DNA of 63,694 bases from Mucilaginibacter psychrotolerans. Lineage in GTDB: Bacteria; Bacteroidota; Bacteroidia; Sphingobacteriales; Sphingobacteriaceae. Under the pieces are notes generated by a model. The model was not told where the DNA came from. It saw only the letters and a program-made list of their open reading frames with translations, and searched no databases. A program made the position numbers and the translations under genes. Below are positions 7,599 to 16,014 of this stretch, one piece after another. Numbering within the stretch: position 1 is the stretch's first letter; each line of letters starts with the position of its first letter. The stretch lies in NCBI RefSeq assembly GCF_004519315.1, contig NZ_SOZE01000031.1, positions 1-63,694 of the forward strand, read 5' to 3'.

Positions 7599-8174
7599 TT
7601 AGTAAATAATTCTACGGTAGTACCCGGTTTTATAGGCTGAATTGCGGTACGCTTCGGCTTCATTAAAACTGTTATCCGGTATAGAAATACCGGTAAATCC
7701 AAAACTGGTGTTAACATCTGATGGTGCATCCGTTTCAGGGTCATCATCCGTTTCCAGATGCTCAATCAGTAACTTTTTATAGCCTTCTAACCTTGATGAA
7801 TATGTTGCTTTTAGTGCTTCAATATCTTTACTATCTCCTGTTTGGGCGTTAGCATCGGTAATGTTTTGAAGACCTTTGTTGGTAACCTTGTAATGAAGTG
7901 GTGACAAACTGTATAACAAGCTGCCGTAAATCATTACAGGCTTTATCATTTCAAACAACAAAACATCTTCGTCTGAGTAAGTGTAACCTGTTATGGTAGC
8001 CCCGGAAACCAATACATTTGATAATCGTTTATAGGTGGCTTTACCGATTACTTGCGATAACTCTAAATCCTGATATTCTGTGATGGACTGACTTAAAATC
8101 TTTTCATCTACATTCGTTTGCACTATGGAATTATCTTTCAATTCCTGTACGCTGATAAACTGTATTTTCTTCAT
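7599..8174 (-). CDS. Probable head-tail adaptor (DUF6712-like)
   Basis: This 191-aa, largely helical protein (MKKIQFISVQELKDNS... ELSQVIGKATYKRL) has the size and helical layout of the head-tail connectors that sit below portals in Bacteroidota phages. It directly follows the portal gene with a one-base overlap. The family assignment is from memory of the pattern and its neighbours. Confidence 0.6.
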   Translation of the reverse strand: MKKIQFISVQELKDNSIVQTNVDEKILSQSITEYQDLELSQVIGKATYKRLSNVLVSGATITGYTYSDEDVLLFEMIKPVMIYGSLLYSLSPLHYKVTNKGLQNITDANAQTGDSKDIEALKATYSSRLEGYKKLLIEHLETDDDPETDAPSDVNTSFGFTGISIPDNSFNEAEAYRNSAYKTGYYRRIIY

Positions 8175-9994
8175 TACTGCACACCATCCTTTCTAATCAC
8201 TTTTACAGTTTTCCATTCGTGACGACACTGGTTTTCTGCCTTGCCAGTATCTGAATTAAAGTACCATCCCCCGCAATGCCTGTAAACATCATAGCCGAAT
8301 ATTGCTGACATCTGCTGTATGTCGGCACGGGTATAAAGACGGTCGTTATTGATAAGCTTTACACAAAATCCCCGGCTTGTATCAATCAAAGGGTCACCAT
8401 ATCCGGGACGTACTTTATACTCATACATCACCTGTACTTCTTTGCCCTGTTTCGGGGCTTCTAATGGCTTAACCTGAACTTTGCCGTCTGTTATATCGCT
8501 TTTGATTACGTTCGCTTCTGTAAGCTTATTCAACCTTTTTGTCAGGTCATCAGTAGATACAGTAGCATCCAATTTTGATTTGATATCTGCCTTAATCTGG
8601 TCAAGGCTTTTACCGTTAATATCTTCTGAAATCAGGTAGTTATCAATCTGGTCATCAGCAAATTTCAAGGCTTCATCAGCAACAAAATCAAATTCACTTC
8701 TGCCGACACCCATATCTTTTACCAACTCAAAATCTGCATCGGTTAACTTCTTACCATTTGCCGAAAATTGATTCTGATTAGGTGCCTGAACAGGTGCAGC
8801 ACTAAGCAACCTCGAACCTGTACCATCAACTAAAGCAGGCTTGCCATCAATTGCACGGAGTTCATCAATAGTCAATACCTTTTCACGTGTTGCGTTATCT
8901 AAAGAGGCTGAAAACAGGGTTGATTTGTCTTTGAATTCTATTGCAGGTAACCCGGCATCAGCAAACAAGCGGTTAAGACCTGATTCAATCACGTTTCGGG
9001 TATTTTTAACCCACGTCTGTTTAAAAATCTCAAATTGAATTTCAAGTTCAGAACCGTTACCACCCAAAGAGCCTTCTGTTTCTACTCCAAACAGCAAGCG
9101 GGTTGCCGAATGAGATTGAAGTATAGCGTTCTCTATTTTCTTAACGACCTCAATTAGTTTAGTGGCATAGTCATCACCTGCTACTGTGTTAATCTCTGGT
9201 GCTTTACCCTCCGGGTCATTAAACGATAGTAGATACTTTAAGCCGTCTACACCTTGAAACGTCTGTTTGAATTCCCGTTCGTAAGCCTTAGCATCTTGTG
9301 CCGTTGGCGTACCTTTAAAAAAGTTGATGATGTTGACCGGGCTGAATCCGTTTTCAATATTATTCTTGTTGAATACGTTAATCAGGATGTCGGTTACCAT
9401 AGCTGTTATTGAAGCCTTATAATCAACATCCGGGTAAACGGTATTTACTGTCGGTGCGTAACCTGTGTAATAAAACAGCTTTGATTTACGGTCTTCGTTT
9501 TTACCTTTTACCCAACGGTCATACGTTAACACGTTCTTCTTAGCTTGCCAGTCATCACACACCCAAAACTTAGTTTTAGATTTGTTGCTTCTTAAATGAT
9601 TCGCCGGGATATGGCTAAAGTATAATGGTTTGTTGGTTAGTAAATCGTACTGTACTTCAATAGCGAAGTATTGAAAAATGGTAAAGTCATAAACCAACTT
9701 CTGAATCAATTCTTCTGCACTATCAACCGGGTTCAGGTCGGCGTTAAAAGCTTTATTATCACCTTTATTTACGATACCATCCCCCATTAAGAAGTTCACC
9801 TTTTTAGAGATGATACCACGGTGTAAGGCACAATCCCCAAACAGGGACAACAAAAAATTAGGGTACAAATTGTTAGTACCAAAGTTCACCCATTTATCAT
9901 CTGTAGTACCCTGCCTTACCTCAATTGGTAAGGGTGTTACACTTCGGCTAAAGGTTATAAGTTGTTCAAATCCCCCTGCACTTTTCTCGCTCAT
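8174..9994 (-). CDS. Portal protein
   Basis: This 606-aa protein should form the dodecameric ring through which DNA enters the capsid. The N-terminal 400 residues carry portal-like features (WVNFGTNNLYPNFLL, a helical crown, QSHSATRLLFGVETEG). The last 60 residues (SRGFCVKLINNDRLYTRADI... CRHEW) resemble the small Cys/His module seen at the end of MuF-type head proteins, which suggests a portal with an appended domain. It sits in the head module between the 117-aa gene and the adaptor. Confidence 0.8.
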   Translation of the reverse strand: MSEKSAGGFEQLITFSRSVTPLPIEVRQGTTDDKWVNFGTNNLYPNFLLSLFGDCALHRGIISKKVNFLMGDGIVNKGDNKAFNADLNPVDSAEELIQKLVYDFTIFQYFAIEVQYDLLTNKPLYFSHIPANHLRSNKSKTKFWVCDDWQAKKNVLTYDRWVKGKNEDRKSKLFYYTGYAPTVNTVYPDVDYKASITAMVTDILINVFNKNNIENGFSPVNIINFFKGTPTAQDAKAYEREFKQTFQGVDGLKYLLSFNDPEGKAPEINTVAGDDYATKLIEVVKKIENAILQSHSATRLLFGVETEGSLGGNGSELEIQFEIFKQTWVKNTRNVIESGLNRLFADAGLPAIEFKDKSTLFSASLDNATREKVLTIDELRAIDGKPALVDGTGSRLLSAAPVQAPNQNQFSANGKKLTDADFELVKDMGVGRSEFDFVADEALKFADDQIDNYLISEDINGKSLDQIKADIKSKLDATVSTDDLTKRLNKLTEANVIKSDITDGKVQVKPLEAPKQGKEVQVMYEYKVRPGYGDPLIDTSRGFCVKLINNDRLYTRADIQQMSAIFGYDVYRHCGGWYFNSDTGKAENQCRHEWKTVKVIRKDGVQ

Positions 9995-10347
9995 TATTTA
10001 TAAATCAAATATTCTTCTGTTCTTATCGGGGTTATGATTTGAACATCATCGGCACTTCCTTTTATCAATAGTTTTCCTGATTCTACTGCTGCCGAATCAA
10101 TACCAATCTGGTGTACCAGATAGGTGTAATAACCGTCCGGCATTTCTGAGAAGTTTGAGGTATCCAATGAATAATGGTCATACCTGCTGTTGGTCGACAC
10201 GAAGGCATCATTCAAATCAATATTGAATTCAGACCTATCGGCATCATTGATTAAATGCAAAAAGTATTCGGGTTCACTAACCGTAGTTTTTTCGGTCAGG
10301 GTCAACACCAAATCCTGTTTTTGTTTATCTCTATCTATCAGTATCAT
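9994..10347 (-). CDS. Small beta-rich virion-operon protein, unknown
   Basis: This 117-aa protein is rich in beta-type sequence (QDLVLTLTEKTTVSEPEYFL) and acidic. Its stop overlaps the portal start by one base. It may be a capsid decoration or connector protein, judged only by place. A terminator and late box B lie directly upstream, so it begins a transcription unit that continues into portal. Confidence 0.5.
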   Translation of the reverse strand: MILIDRDKQKQDLVLTLTEKTTVSEPEYFLHLINDADRSEFNIDLNDAFVSTNSRYDHYSLDTSNFSEMPDGYYTYLVHQIGIDSAAVESGKLLIKGSADDVQIITPIRTEEYLIYK

Positions 10348-10358
10348 AATCCTTATTG

Positions 10359-10370
10359 ATAAATAGTATG
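10359..10370 (-). promoter_or_regulatory. Late box B
   Basis: Exact CATACTATTTAT in sense, 11 nt before the ATG at 10347 and just downstream of a terminator. Confidence 0.65.
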
Positions 10371-10396
10371 TGAGGCAATTATTTAGGGCATAAAAA

Positions 10397-10424
10397 AACC
10401 TCCTACCGGGGATGGTAAGAGGTT
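10397..10424 (-). terminator. Terminator after the tail tube gene
   Basis: In sense, AACCTCTTACC and GGTAGGAGGTT pair around CATCCCC-type loop bases with one mismatch, followed by TTTTTTT. Confidence 0.8.
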
Positions 10425-10445
10425 GTAATAATCGCTTAATGTCGA

Positions 10446-10985
10446 TTAAGCTGCTATCAATCCTGATATGATTGTTGGGTCAACGGGTTGCAAGAATTCG
10501 GTATCAGAACCTGCCAGAGTGATTACCCTGCCGTTTGAACCTGTACCTGCTGCACCTTCCATTGTCTTAGCCATAAACTGACCGTTAAGACCGAAGGCAA
10601 CCCACGTTTTGTTTTCCAATTTCACCAATGCTGCTACCGGGTTAGAAACTAACTTTTCGGCTGCTGCTTTGGCATCAACTGAACCCACGTTCGATAGCGT
10701 AAAGGTTAATTCCTTAGCAATATCGTAAGTGCCATTATCATTATAAGTGTATGTCTCTTTGATAGAAGCTGCCTTAGCAACTGTACCGTATTTAACGAAC
10801 TTAGTTGTACCAGAAGCTAATGCGATTGCACTAACTAAACCTGATACGGACGTTGAGTAAACTTCTGTTGAACCAGTAACTGCTTTCAAGTCTGAAAACG
10901 CTATTAGGTAAACGTCAGAAGATACGCCGTCTTTGGTGTTTTTTCCGCATTCTTTTGCGGTTTGAATTAAGCTATCACAAGCCAT
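10446..10985 (-). CDS. Major tail tube protein
   Basis: This 179-aa protein is probably the tail tube subunit. It is rich in Ala, Thr, Ser and Gly with alternating hydrophobics (KELTFTLSNVGSVDAKAAAEKL), like tail-tube beta-barrels, and sits immediately after the major capsid gene with its own downstream terminator, the arrangement of a highly expressed virion protein. A long hairpin separates it from the capsid gene. Confidence 0.7.
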   Translation of the reverse strand: MACDSLIQTAKECGKNTKDGVSSDVYLIAFSDLKAVTGSTEVYSTSVSGLVSAIALASGTTKFVKYGTVAKAASIKETYTYNDNGTYDIAKELTFTLSNVGSVDAKAAAEKLVSNPVAALVKLENKTWVAFGLNGQFMAKTMEGAAGTGSNGRVITLAGSDTEFLQPVDPTIISGLIAA

Positions 10986-11010
10986 AAATCTCTCTCTCCT
11001 TATCTTAAAC

Positions 11011-11046
11011 AGTTAAGGTCAGGTTCACCGTGTGAACCTGTCTTAA
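11011..11046 (-). other. Intercistronic hairpin between capsid and tail tube genes
   Basis: CAGGTTCAC-CGT-GTGAACCTG is a perfect 9-bp stem, extended by GTTAAG/CTTAAC outside it. It lacks a T-run, so it is more likely an mRNA processing or stability element than a terminator. Confidence 0.55.
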
Positions 11047-11062
11047 CATCTCTTTATGCTTA

Positions 11063-11953
11063 TTAAGCTACTTTGGCGTAACCAATTTCCTGAACGTAAA
11101 CCGGAACAACACCTAAAGAAAATCTTGATTTCACTTTCAGGTTGTCGTCATCTTTTGAATACCAAGATTCATAAGACACATCGGTCATCTCACCACCTGC
11201 CTGTAAGTTTCTATAACGTGCTGCAACAACGTGACCGCCGTTCAAACCGTTAAGAACTTCATACTTAGCAGTAGTACCGAACACAGTACCTGATTCCGGC
11301 TGATTGAACAAGTTCTTTTCAGCTAACTCAGCAACGTACTGGTCAAAAGTGTCTTTACCGATGAAGATTCTAAAGTCTTCTGCGCTGCGTACCTCAATAG
11401 GCATCGATGCATTTACTTTTTGAAGTTTAGCGATAACGGTAGTACCAGTTGCGCCAGATAGGTTGATATAAGCACCTGCTTTGATTTGTTTGATGTAACC
11501 ATCAATACGTTTCAGTGAAGTAGTACCAGTAATGGTAGTATCACCTAACCAAACCATCTTTTCAAGTTCCAAAGCTGCTTTCTTAGTGTTCATATCAGCG
11601 ATGTCAGACATAAATACCATTTCATCGTATTCCTGACCCGCCTTTAGTTCACCTTTAGCCCAAACACGCTCTAAATCACGTGGGCAATATTCTTCGTTAA
11701 TTTTAAGGTCTTTAACGGTTAAAGTAGTCTGTGATAAAATAGCACCACCTGCTGAACTGAACCCGCAATTTGAACCGTCTTGAATAACTAAATCTGAATC
11801 CAGTAACTGTATAGTTTGAGTACCTTTTGCGGTAGGGTCAAATGAACCCGCATCGTTTAATTTTTTGATTGTTTGTGATTCTAAAATTGACTTAATCACA
11901 AATGCCTTACCTTCGGATTTGAAGTCTGGCAGGGCTGATAAATTGTATCCCAT
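11063..11953 (-). CDS. Major capsid protein
   Basis: This 296-aa protein has the profile of an HK97-fold capsid subunit: an N-terminal region with LPDFKSEGKAFVIKSILESQ, a long helix (MVFMSDIADMNTKKAALELEKMV is split by Asn), and a C-terminal A-domain region (VRSAEDFRIFIGKDTFDQYV). It follows the scaffold and protease genes, the normal order of a head module. Assignment to the fold is by pattern, not alignment. Confidence 0.82.
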   Translation of the reverse strand: MGYNLSALPDFKSEGKAFVIKSILESQTIKKLNDAGSFDPTAKGTQTIQLLDSDLVIQDGSNCGFSSAGGAILSQTTLTVKDLKINEEYCPRDLERVWAKGELKAGQEYDEMVFMSDIADMNTKKAALELEKMVWLGDTTITGTTSLKRIDGYIKQIKAGAYINLSGATGTTVIAKLQKVNASMPIEVRSAEDFRIFIGKDTFDQYVAELAEKNLFNQPESGTVFGTTAKYEVLNGLNGGHVVAARYRNLQAGGEMTDVSYESWYSKDDDNLKVKSRFSLGVVPVYVQEIGYAKVA

Positions 11954-11973
11954 TTTTAATAAATTTCCTTAGC

Positions 11974-12591
11974 TTACTTGCTGTATTTTTCAGCAAGCTT
12001 TCTGTACTTATCCATCTCACTATCCTTCACTTCTACACGGGTATCGGCTGAAAATTGGGTTGGAATTTTTGACAGTTCCTGAATCTTTGAGTAAGCACTC
12101 ATTAGTTCAGATTTTAATTCAGACACATCCTGTTTAGACGGTACTGCATTGATTGATTCCATTAAGTTTTTGATGGTTTCTTCTAAAGCACTAACCCGGT
12201 CAGTTAAAGCTTTTACAGCTTCATCCTCTTTGGTTTCTTCGGCAGGTGTTTCAGCTATTGCCGGGGCATCAACTGGAACATCGGCTAAAGTTTCTGCGGG
12301 TGTATCTTCGGCAGGTGCGACATCACCCTGTGAGGTGATTTCAGATATTTTACCATCCTTTACGGTGAACGCTACATCATTGGATAATGAGTAAGAACCG
12401 TCCGGTGCAACTTCTGAACCTGTTGCTGTTGAGATAGACACATCTGCACCGACCTCTAAGGCTGAATATTCAACCATAGTGTCACCATCTTTTACTTTAA
12501 TAGCTTCAAACTTTTCTTCTTTCTTTTCAGAAAAGAATTTCAGTAGCTTATCTACTGAGGTTAATAGTTTTTCTAACTTATTTTTTTCCAT
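11974..12591 (-). CDS. Capsid scaffold protein
   Basis: This 205-aa acidic protein has a lysine-rich N-terminal helix, a low-complexity Ala/Pro/Glu middle (about 90-125) and a C-terminal coiled coil (VSALEETIKNLMESINA..., SAYSKIQELSK). This composition, and the place between protease and capsid, is typical of a scaffolding protein that is removed during maturation. It begins right after late box C. Confidence 0.75.
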   Translation of the reverse strand: MEKNKLEKLLTSVDKLLKFFSEKKEEKFEAIKVKDGDTMVEYSALEVGADVSISTATGSEVAPDGSYSLSNDVAFTVKDGKISEITSQGDVAPAEDTPAETLADVPVDAPAIAETPAEETKEDEAVKALTDRVSALEETIKNLMESINAVPSKQDVSELKSELMSAYSKIQELSKIPTQFSADTRVEVKDSEMDKYRKLAEKYSK

Positions 12592-12606
12592 TATTTGGTC
12601 TATACC

Positions 12607-12618
12607 ATAAATAGTATG
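12607..12618 (-). promoter_or_regulatory. Late box C
   Basis: Exact CATACTATTTAT in sense, 15 nt before the scaffold ATG at 12591. Confidence 0.6.
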
Positions 12619-12630
12619 TAGTTCAAATAA

Positions 12631-13236
12631 TTAGTCAGTCAGGCTATTTACCAGTGCTTCAAAGTCATCTAAAGCAGTGTCTAAATCAGGGATTTGAGAT
12701 AAGGCAATGGTGGTTTGAGTGTCTACCATCTTAAAGATTCCTTCAACGGAAAATCCTTTAATGCTACCGTCTTTAATGTTTTGCCATACCGTATCATTTA
12801 GCACCTTCACCCCTACTATCCAAGTACCATCTGGTACGGTGATACCTTTAGGTGCTGCAATCCCTTTAGCTTCATCAGTAATGTATGATTGAAAGATGTA
12901 GCTGTCAGCCGGGATAAGAGTGTGTTCAATGTTGGTGTTGTTGAAGAAGCCTTTTTGAGCGAAGACCTGAGCAATTTGCCTTACCGTAGCCTTTGAGAAT
13001 GTAGCCACGTATTCACCTGACTGTTCTGAGTTCCGATAAATCGGCAGGTCGGGAATCATTGCAGCACCCAACAACTCACGGCGTTCTTCATTAGTTGAAA
13101 AATTTTCAAGTCTCTGGTTTTTAGAGAAGGCAATGAAATCAGATTCTATTGCCGGGTGTTCAACCAGAGCAACCGCACTGACGAAAGAGTTATCATCAGG
13201 GTTGATAGTAAGTTCTATTAAGGGTAACTTCTTCAT
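12631..13236 (-). CDS. Prohead maturation protease, XkdF-like
   Basis: This 201-aa serine protease processes scaffold and capsid. His105 (NIEHTLIPA) and Ser163 (KGFSVEG) with PDGTWIVGVKV between them match the XkdF/S78-like phage protease pattern. A TTG at 13266 would add ten residues, but that extension is made of late box D itself, so the ATG at 13236 is preferred. The gene opens the head module and is preceded by a terminator and box D. Confidence 0.85.
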   Translation of the reverse strand: MKKLPLIELTINPDDNSFVSAVALVEHPAIESDFIAFSKNQRLENFSTNEERRELLGAAMIPDLPIYRNSEQSGEYVATFSKATVRQIAQVFAQKGFFNNTNIEHTLIPADSYIFQSYITDEAKGIAAPKGITVPDGTWIVGVKVLNDTVWQNIKDGSIKGFSVEGIFKMVDTQTTIALSQIPDLDTALDDFEALVNSLTD

Positions 13237-13247
13237 ACGTATTTCTG

Positions 13248-13259
13248 ATAAATAGTATG
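13248..13259 (-). promoter_or_regulatory. Late box D
   Basis: Exact CATACTATTTAT in sense, 11 nt before the protease ATG, about 30 nt downstream of a terminator. Confidence 0.65.
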
Positions 13260-13287
13260 GTTTCAAAGAAATAAGGGCATAAAAAAA

Positions 13288-13305
13288 GGGCTACAAATGT
13301 TGCCC
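13288..13305 (-). terminator. Terminator upstream of the head module
   Basis: In sense GGGC...GCCC stem with inner CA/TG pairs, followed by TTTTTTT. Confidence 0.75.
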
Positions 13306-13363
13306 CGTAATGGTGTCTTAATATATAGATGTTAGATTGTCGAAGATTGAAGTGATTTTAATA

Positions 13364-13436
13364 AATAGCCCCTTACACTCGCTGTTTGGGGCTATTAACC
13401 TAAACCTTATCACAAAAGCAAGCGAAATGCTTGCTT
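13364..13436 (-). terminator. Two further hairpins after the tape measure gene
   Basis: AATAGCCCC/GGGGCTATT (13364-13372 and 13388-13396) and AAGCAAGC/GCTTGCTT (13416-13423 and 13429-13436) are perfect stems in the 258-bp gap between tape measure stop and protease start. No gene is seen in the gap. Confidence 0.6.
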
Positions 13437-13494
13437 AATAGAGGCTGTAAAATTACAGCTTTAATATCCACTGATGAAATATATTTCCTTTTGC

Positions 13495-15951
13495 TTAAAT
13501 GGTTGATTGAGCATTATAGTAGCTGCTCTTGCTTTGTTGCTTCTCCAAATCCTTATCTACAATGTACGCACGGATGTCTTGTTGCTTTTTAGTGTTGTTG
13601 TCAATTGAATCACGTATCTCATTAACGCCGTTGTTGTCCCGGTTAATAACAGTTGAATTGATAACTGGTGGTGTAATAGGTGCTGAACCACCACCGCCCC
13701 CGGCTGCTGAACCCGGTACTTTAACAGACACTATCTTTTTGACGTTGGCTAAACCTGTAGCGATTGCTACACCCATAGCTAAAGCTGCTCTGAACGGTGA
13801 AGTCGGGTCACCCGGTGTTAGCTGTGATGCGTATGCTTGTTGCGCTGCCAAATAAGTACTAACAGTAGTTGAAGCTACAGCTAAAGCCTTACCTGCAATG
13901 GTATTTTCACCTGCTAACTGACTGGCAACACCTAAAGCCTCACCTATCTGACCATAAGTAGCAATTTTGGCGTTCTTTTCAGCTTCGGCTATCTCCTTAC
14001 GGGCTTTAGCATTAGCTTCTTCGTCATCAGTTAAGGTCTTGTTGTGTTGAGCAGTAAGAAGTTCAATTTCATCCTGCTGACCTGCTAACTGTGTTTTCTT
14101 TAACTCAAACGCTGCGTTTTCGGCATCAAATTTAGCCTTTGCCAGATTATCAATCTTTAGTCGGGCTTCATCCGGGGTATCCTTTTCATTGGGTCGGTTT
14201 TCGTTTTCAGCATTTACCAAACCAAGCTGTGCTGCATTGTTAGCATCAGATGCTTTTCCTTCTGCCGAATTTTGGTTCAACTGAAAAGCCCGGTCTTGCT
14301 CAATGGTAGCTTTCTGCTGCGGGGTTGATGCTTTCTTTAAAAGTTCGTCAGCCTTTTTGTTTATCTCCCTTTCACGTTTTTCGTAACTTGATAGGTAGGT
14401 AGAGTTTACTTCTTCATCGTAAGCTTTGATTTCGTCATCGTACTTCTTAATGATTGCTGTTTCTTCAACCTTACGGGCGTTGGTCAGATTCTTGAATTCT
14501 GAATTATAATCTTTGATATCCTTTTTGCGCTTTTCTAATAGCGTAAATTCCTTTTTGTATTTAACATCAAGGTTGGATAGTTCCAACAGCAAAGCTGACT
14601 TGTTTGCATCAGCAATTACCTTACGGGCATCTTCGTTGTTTTTTTTGAGTTCAGCTAAATCCGCTTTTAATTTTTCTTTGGCAGCATCGGCAGCTTGCTT
14701 AGCCTTCGCTTTAGCTTCATCATCTTTTTTCTTCTGGTCAGAGGCTTGTTGAACAGCATATTCCTGACGAAGCTTCTTTAAATCTTCTTCATTGCCTTTA
14801 GCTAATTCAAGTTGTTCCTTATACAATTGAGCCTGTAGTTTGGTAACATCTTTGCCCCCGGCTTTAAGAACCTCGATTCGGTTTTTCAGGTTCTCAATAT
14901 CTTTTTTCAGTTCATCTTTTCGGTGTTCCTCTCTTTGCGCTGCCAGTTTAGAAGCTACACCTGCCTGATAATTACCAACAACGTCAAAGTCATCAACTAA
15001 CTTTTTGGCACCGTTTCTAATTTCATCTGCTGCACCTGCAAAGTCCCCGGCCATTACCTTGTAGAGAACCTTGAACTGAGTAATCAGGGCATCAATGGGC
15101 GCTTTAAGAACCTTGATAATCACATTACCTACACCGTAGATAGTTTGCATTACCTTATCAAAACCTCCTTTGGTATCGCTTAAAGCTGGAATCAGCTTCT
15201 GTACTGATGCTTTTAATTCATCCCAATTGGTAACCAGATAAGCAACTGCCGAAATAAGAAGACCTATACCCAAAAGTTTCCACGCTGTACCCAAAGCATT
15301 TGTAGCTACTGCTGCACCTTGTGTTGCTGTGGTTTGCGCTATAGTTGCAGTAGTTTGTGCTGCCATAGCTGTGGTTTGCCCGGCAGTTGCGGTTGCTGCT
15401 GCTACGGTCTGCGTTGTGGTAAGCCCTAATAACCTGCCTAAGTCTTTGAAGGAATCTTTGATGTCACCCAAACTATCGATAGCCTGTGTGAACGCCATAA
15501 GCCCCTGTAGCTTAACTAAGGTCTTAGCATAGTCTTCTCCTTCAACGCCCAAAAAAGCCATAGCCCCGGCGTATCCCTGAATTGCTTTAGCCCCGGCAGA
15601 TGCAAAGTTTGCGAACACTTTAAATTTGTTATCAGGGTCGAAAGCCTTTACAGAATTGTTGGTTTCGTCAATATCATTACGCAATTGCGCTACCTGTCTG
15701 GCAGCATTAGTAAATTGCTGTGTGTTTTGTTGCCCGCTTGCAGCTAAACGCTGTAGTTCGTTTTGTGCGTTCCTTAATTCCTGTCTTAACGTTCTGACAG
15801 GTGCAGCCATATTGATTTGGCTACCTGCTTGTGCAGTGCTGTTTAAGTTCTGTACCTGTTGGGTTGCTTGCGTTACCGCCTGTTGCCCCTGTACACCAAT
15901 ATTTACTAAGACGTTTGTTTGTGTAGTATTCCCACCCCCGCTATTTGCCAT
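13495..15951 (-). CDS. Tail tape measure protein
   Basis: This 818-aa protein sets tail length and helps DNA ejection. It has Gln/Asn/Ala-rich coiled coil at 15-100, a hydrophobic segment around 225-245 (LLGIGLLISAVAYLV), long charged coiled coils at 330-690 and a Gly/Ala-rich C-terminus with further hydrophobic stretches. Late box E and a terminator lie directly upstream. At roughly 0.15 nm per residue, known from other long-tailed phages, the tail would be about 120 nm. Confidence 0.9.
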   Translation of the reverse strand: MANSGGGNTTQTNVLVNIGVQGQQAVTQATQQVQNLNSTAQAGSQINMAAPVRTLRQELRNAQNELQRLAASGQQNTQQFTNAARQVAQLRNDIDETNNSVKAFDPDNKFKVFANFASAGAKAIQGYAGAMAFLGVEGEDYAKTLVKLQGLMAFTQAIDSLGDIKDSFKDLGRLLGLTTTQTVAAATATAGQTTAMAAQTTATIAQTTATQGAAVATNALGTAWKLLGIGLLISAVAYLVTNWDELKASVQKLIPALSDTKGGFDKVMQTIYGVGNVIIKVLKAPIDALITQFKVLYKVMAGDFAGAADEIRNGAKKLVDDFDVVGNYQAGVASKLAAQREEHRKDELKKDIENLKNRIEVLKAGGKDVTKLQAQLYKEQLELAKGNEEDLKKLRQEYAVQQASDQKKKDDEAKAKAKQAADAAKEKLKADLAELKKNNEDARKVIADANKSALLLELSNLDVKYKKEFTLLEKRKKDIKDYNSEFKNLTNARKVEETAIIKKYDDEIKAYDEEVNSTYLSSYEKREREINKKADELLKKASTPQQKATIEQDRAFQLNQNSAEGKASDANNAAQLGLVNAENENRPNEKDTPDEARLKIDNLAKAKFDAENAAFELKKTQLAGQQDEIELLTAQHNKTLTDDEEANAKARKEIAEAEKNAKIATYGQIGEALGVASQLAGENTIAGKALAVASTTVSTYLAAQQAYASQLTPGDPTSPFRAALAMGVAIATGLANVKKIVSVKVPGSAAGGGGGSAPITPPVINSTVINRDNNGVNEIRDSIDNNTKKQQDIRAYIVDKDLEKQQSKSSYYNAQSTI

Positions 15952-15962
15952 ATCTTTTTATG

Positions 15963-15974
15963 ATAAATAGTATG
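15963..15974 (-). promoter_or_regulatory. Late box E
   Basis: Exact CATACTATTTAT in sense, 11 nt before the tape measure ATG and 10 nt downstream of the T-run of a terminator. Confidence 0.65.
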
Positions 15975-15984
15975 GCTGCCTAAT

Positions 15985-16007
15985 AAAAAAGGCTTCACTT
16001 AGAAGCC
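15985..16007 (-). terminator. Terminator upstream of tape measure gene
   Basis: In sense GGCTTC-TAAGT-GAAGCC followed by TTTTTT. Confidence 0.85.
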
Positions 16008-16014
16008 CTTTATG

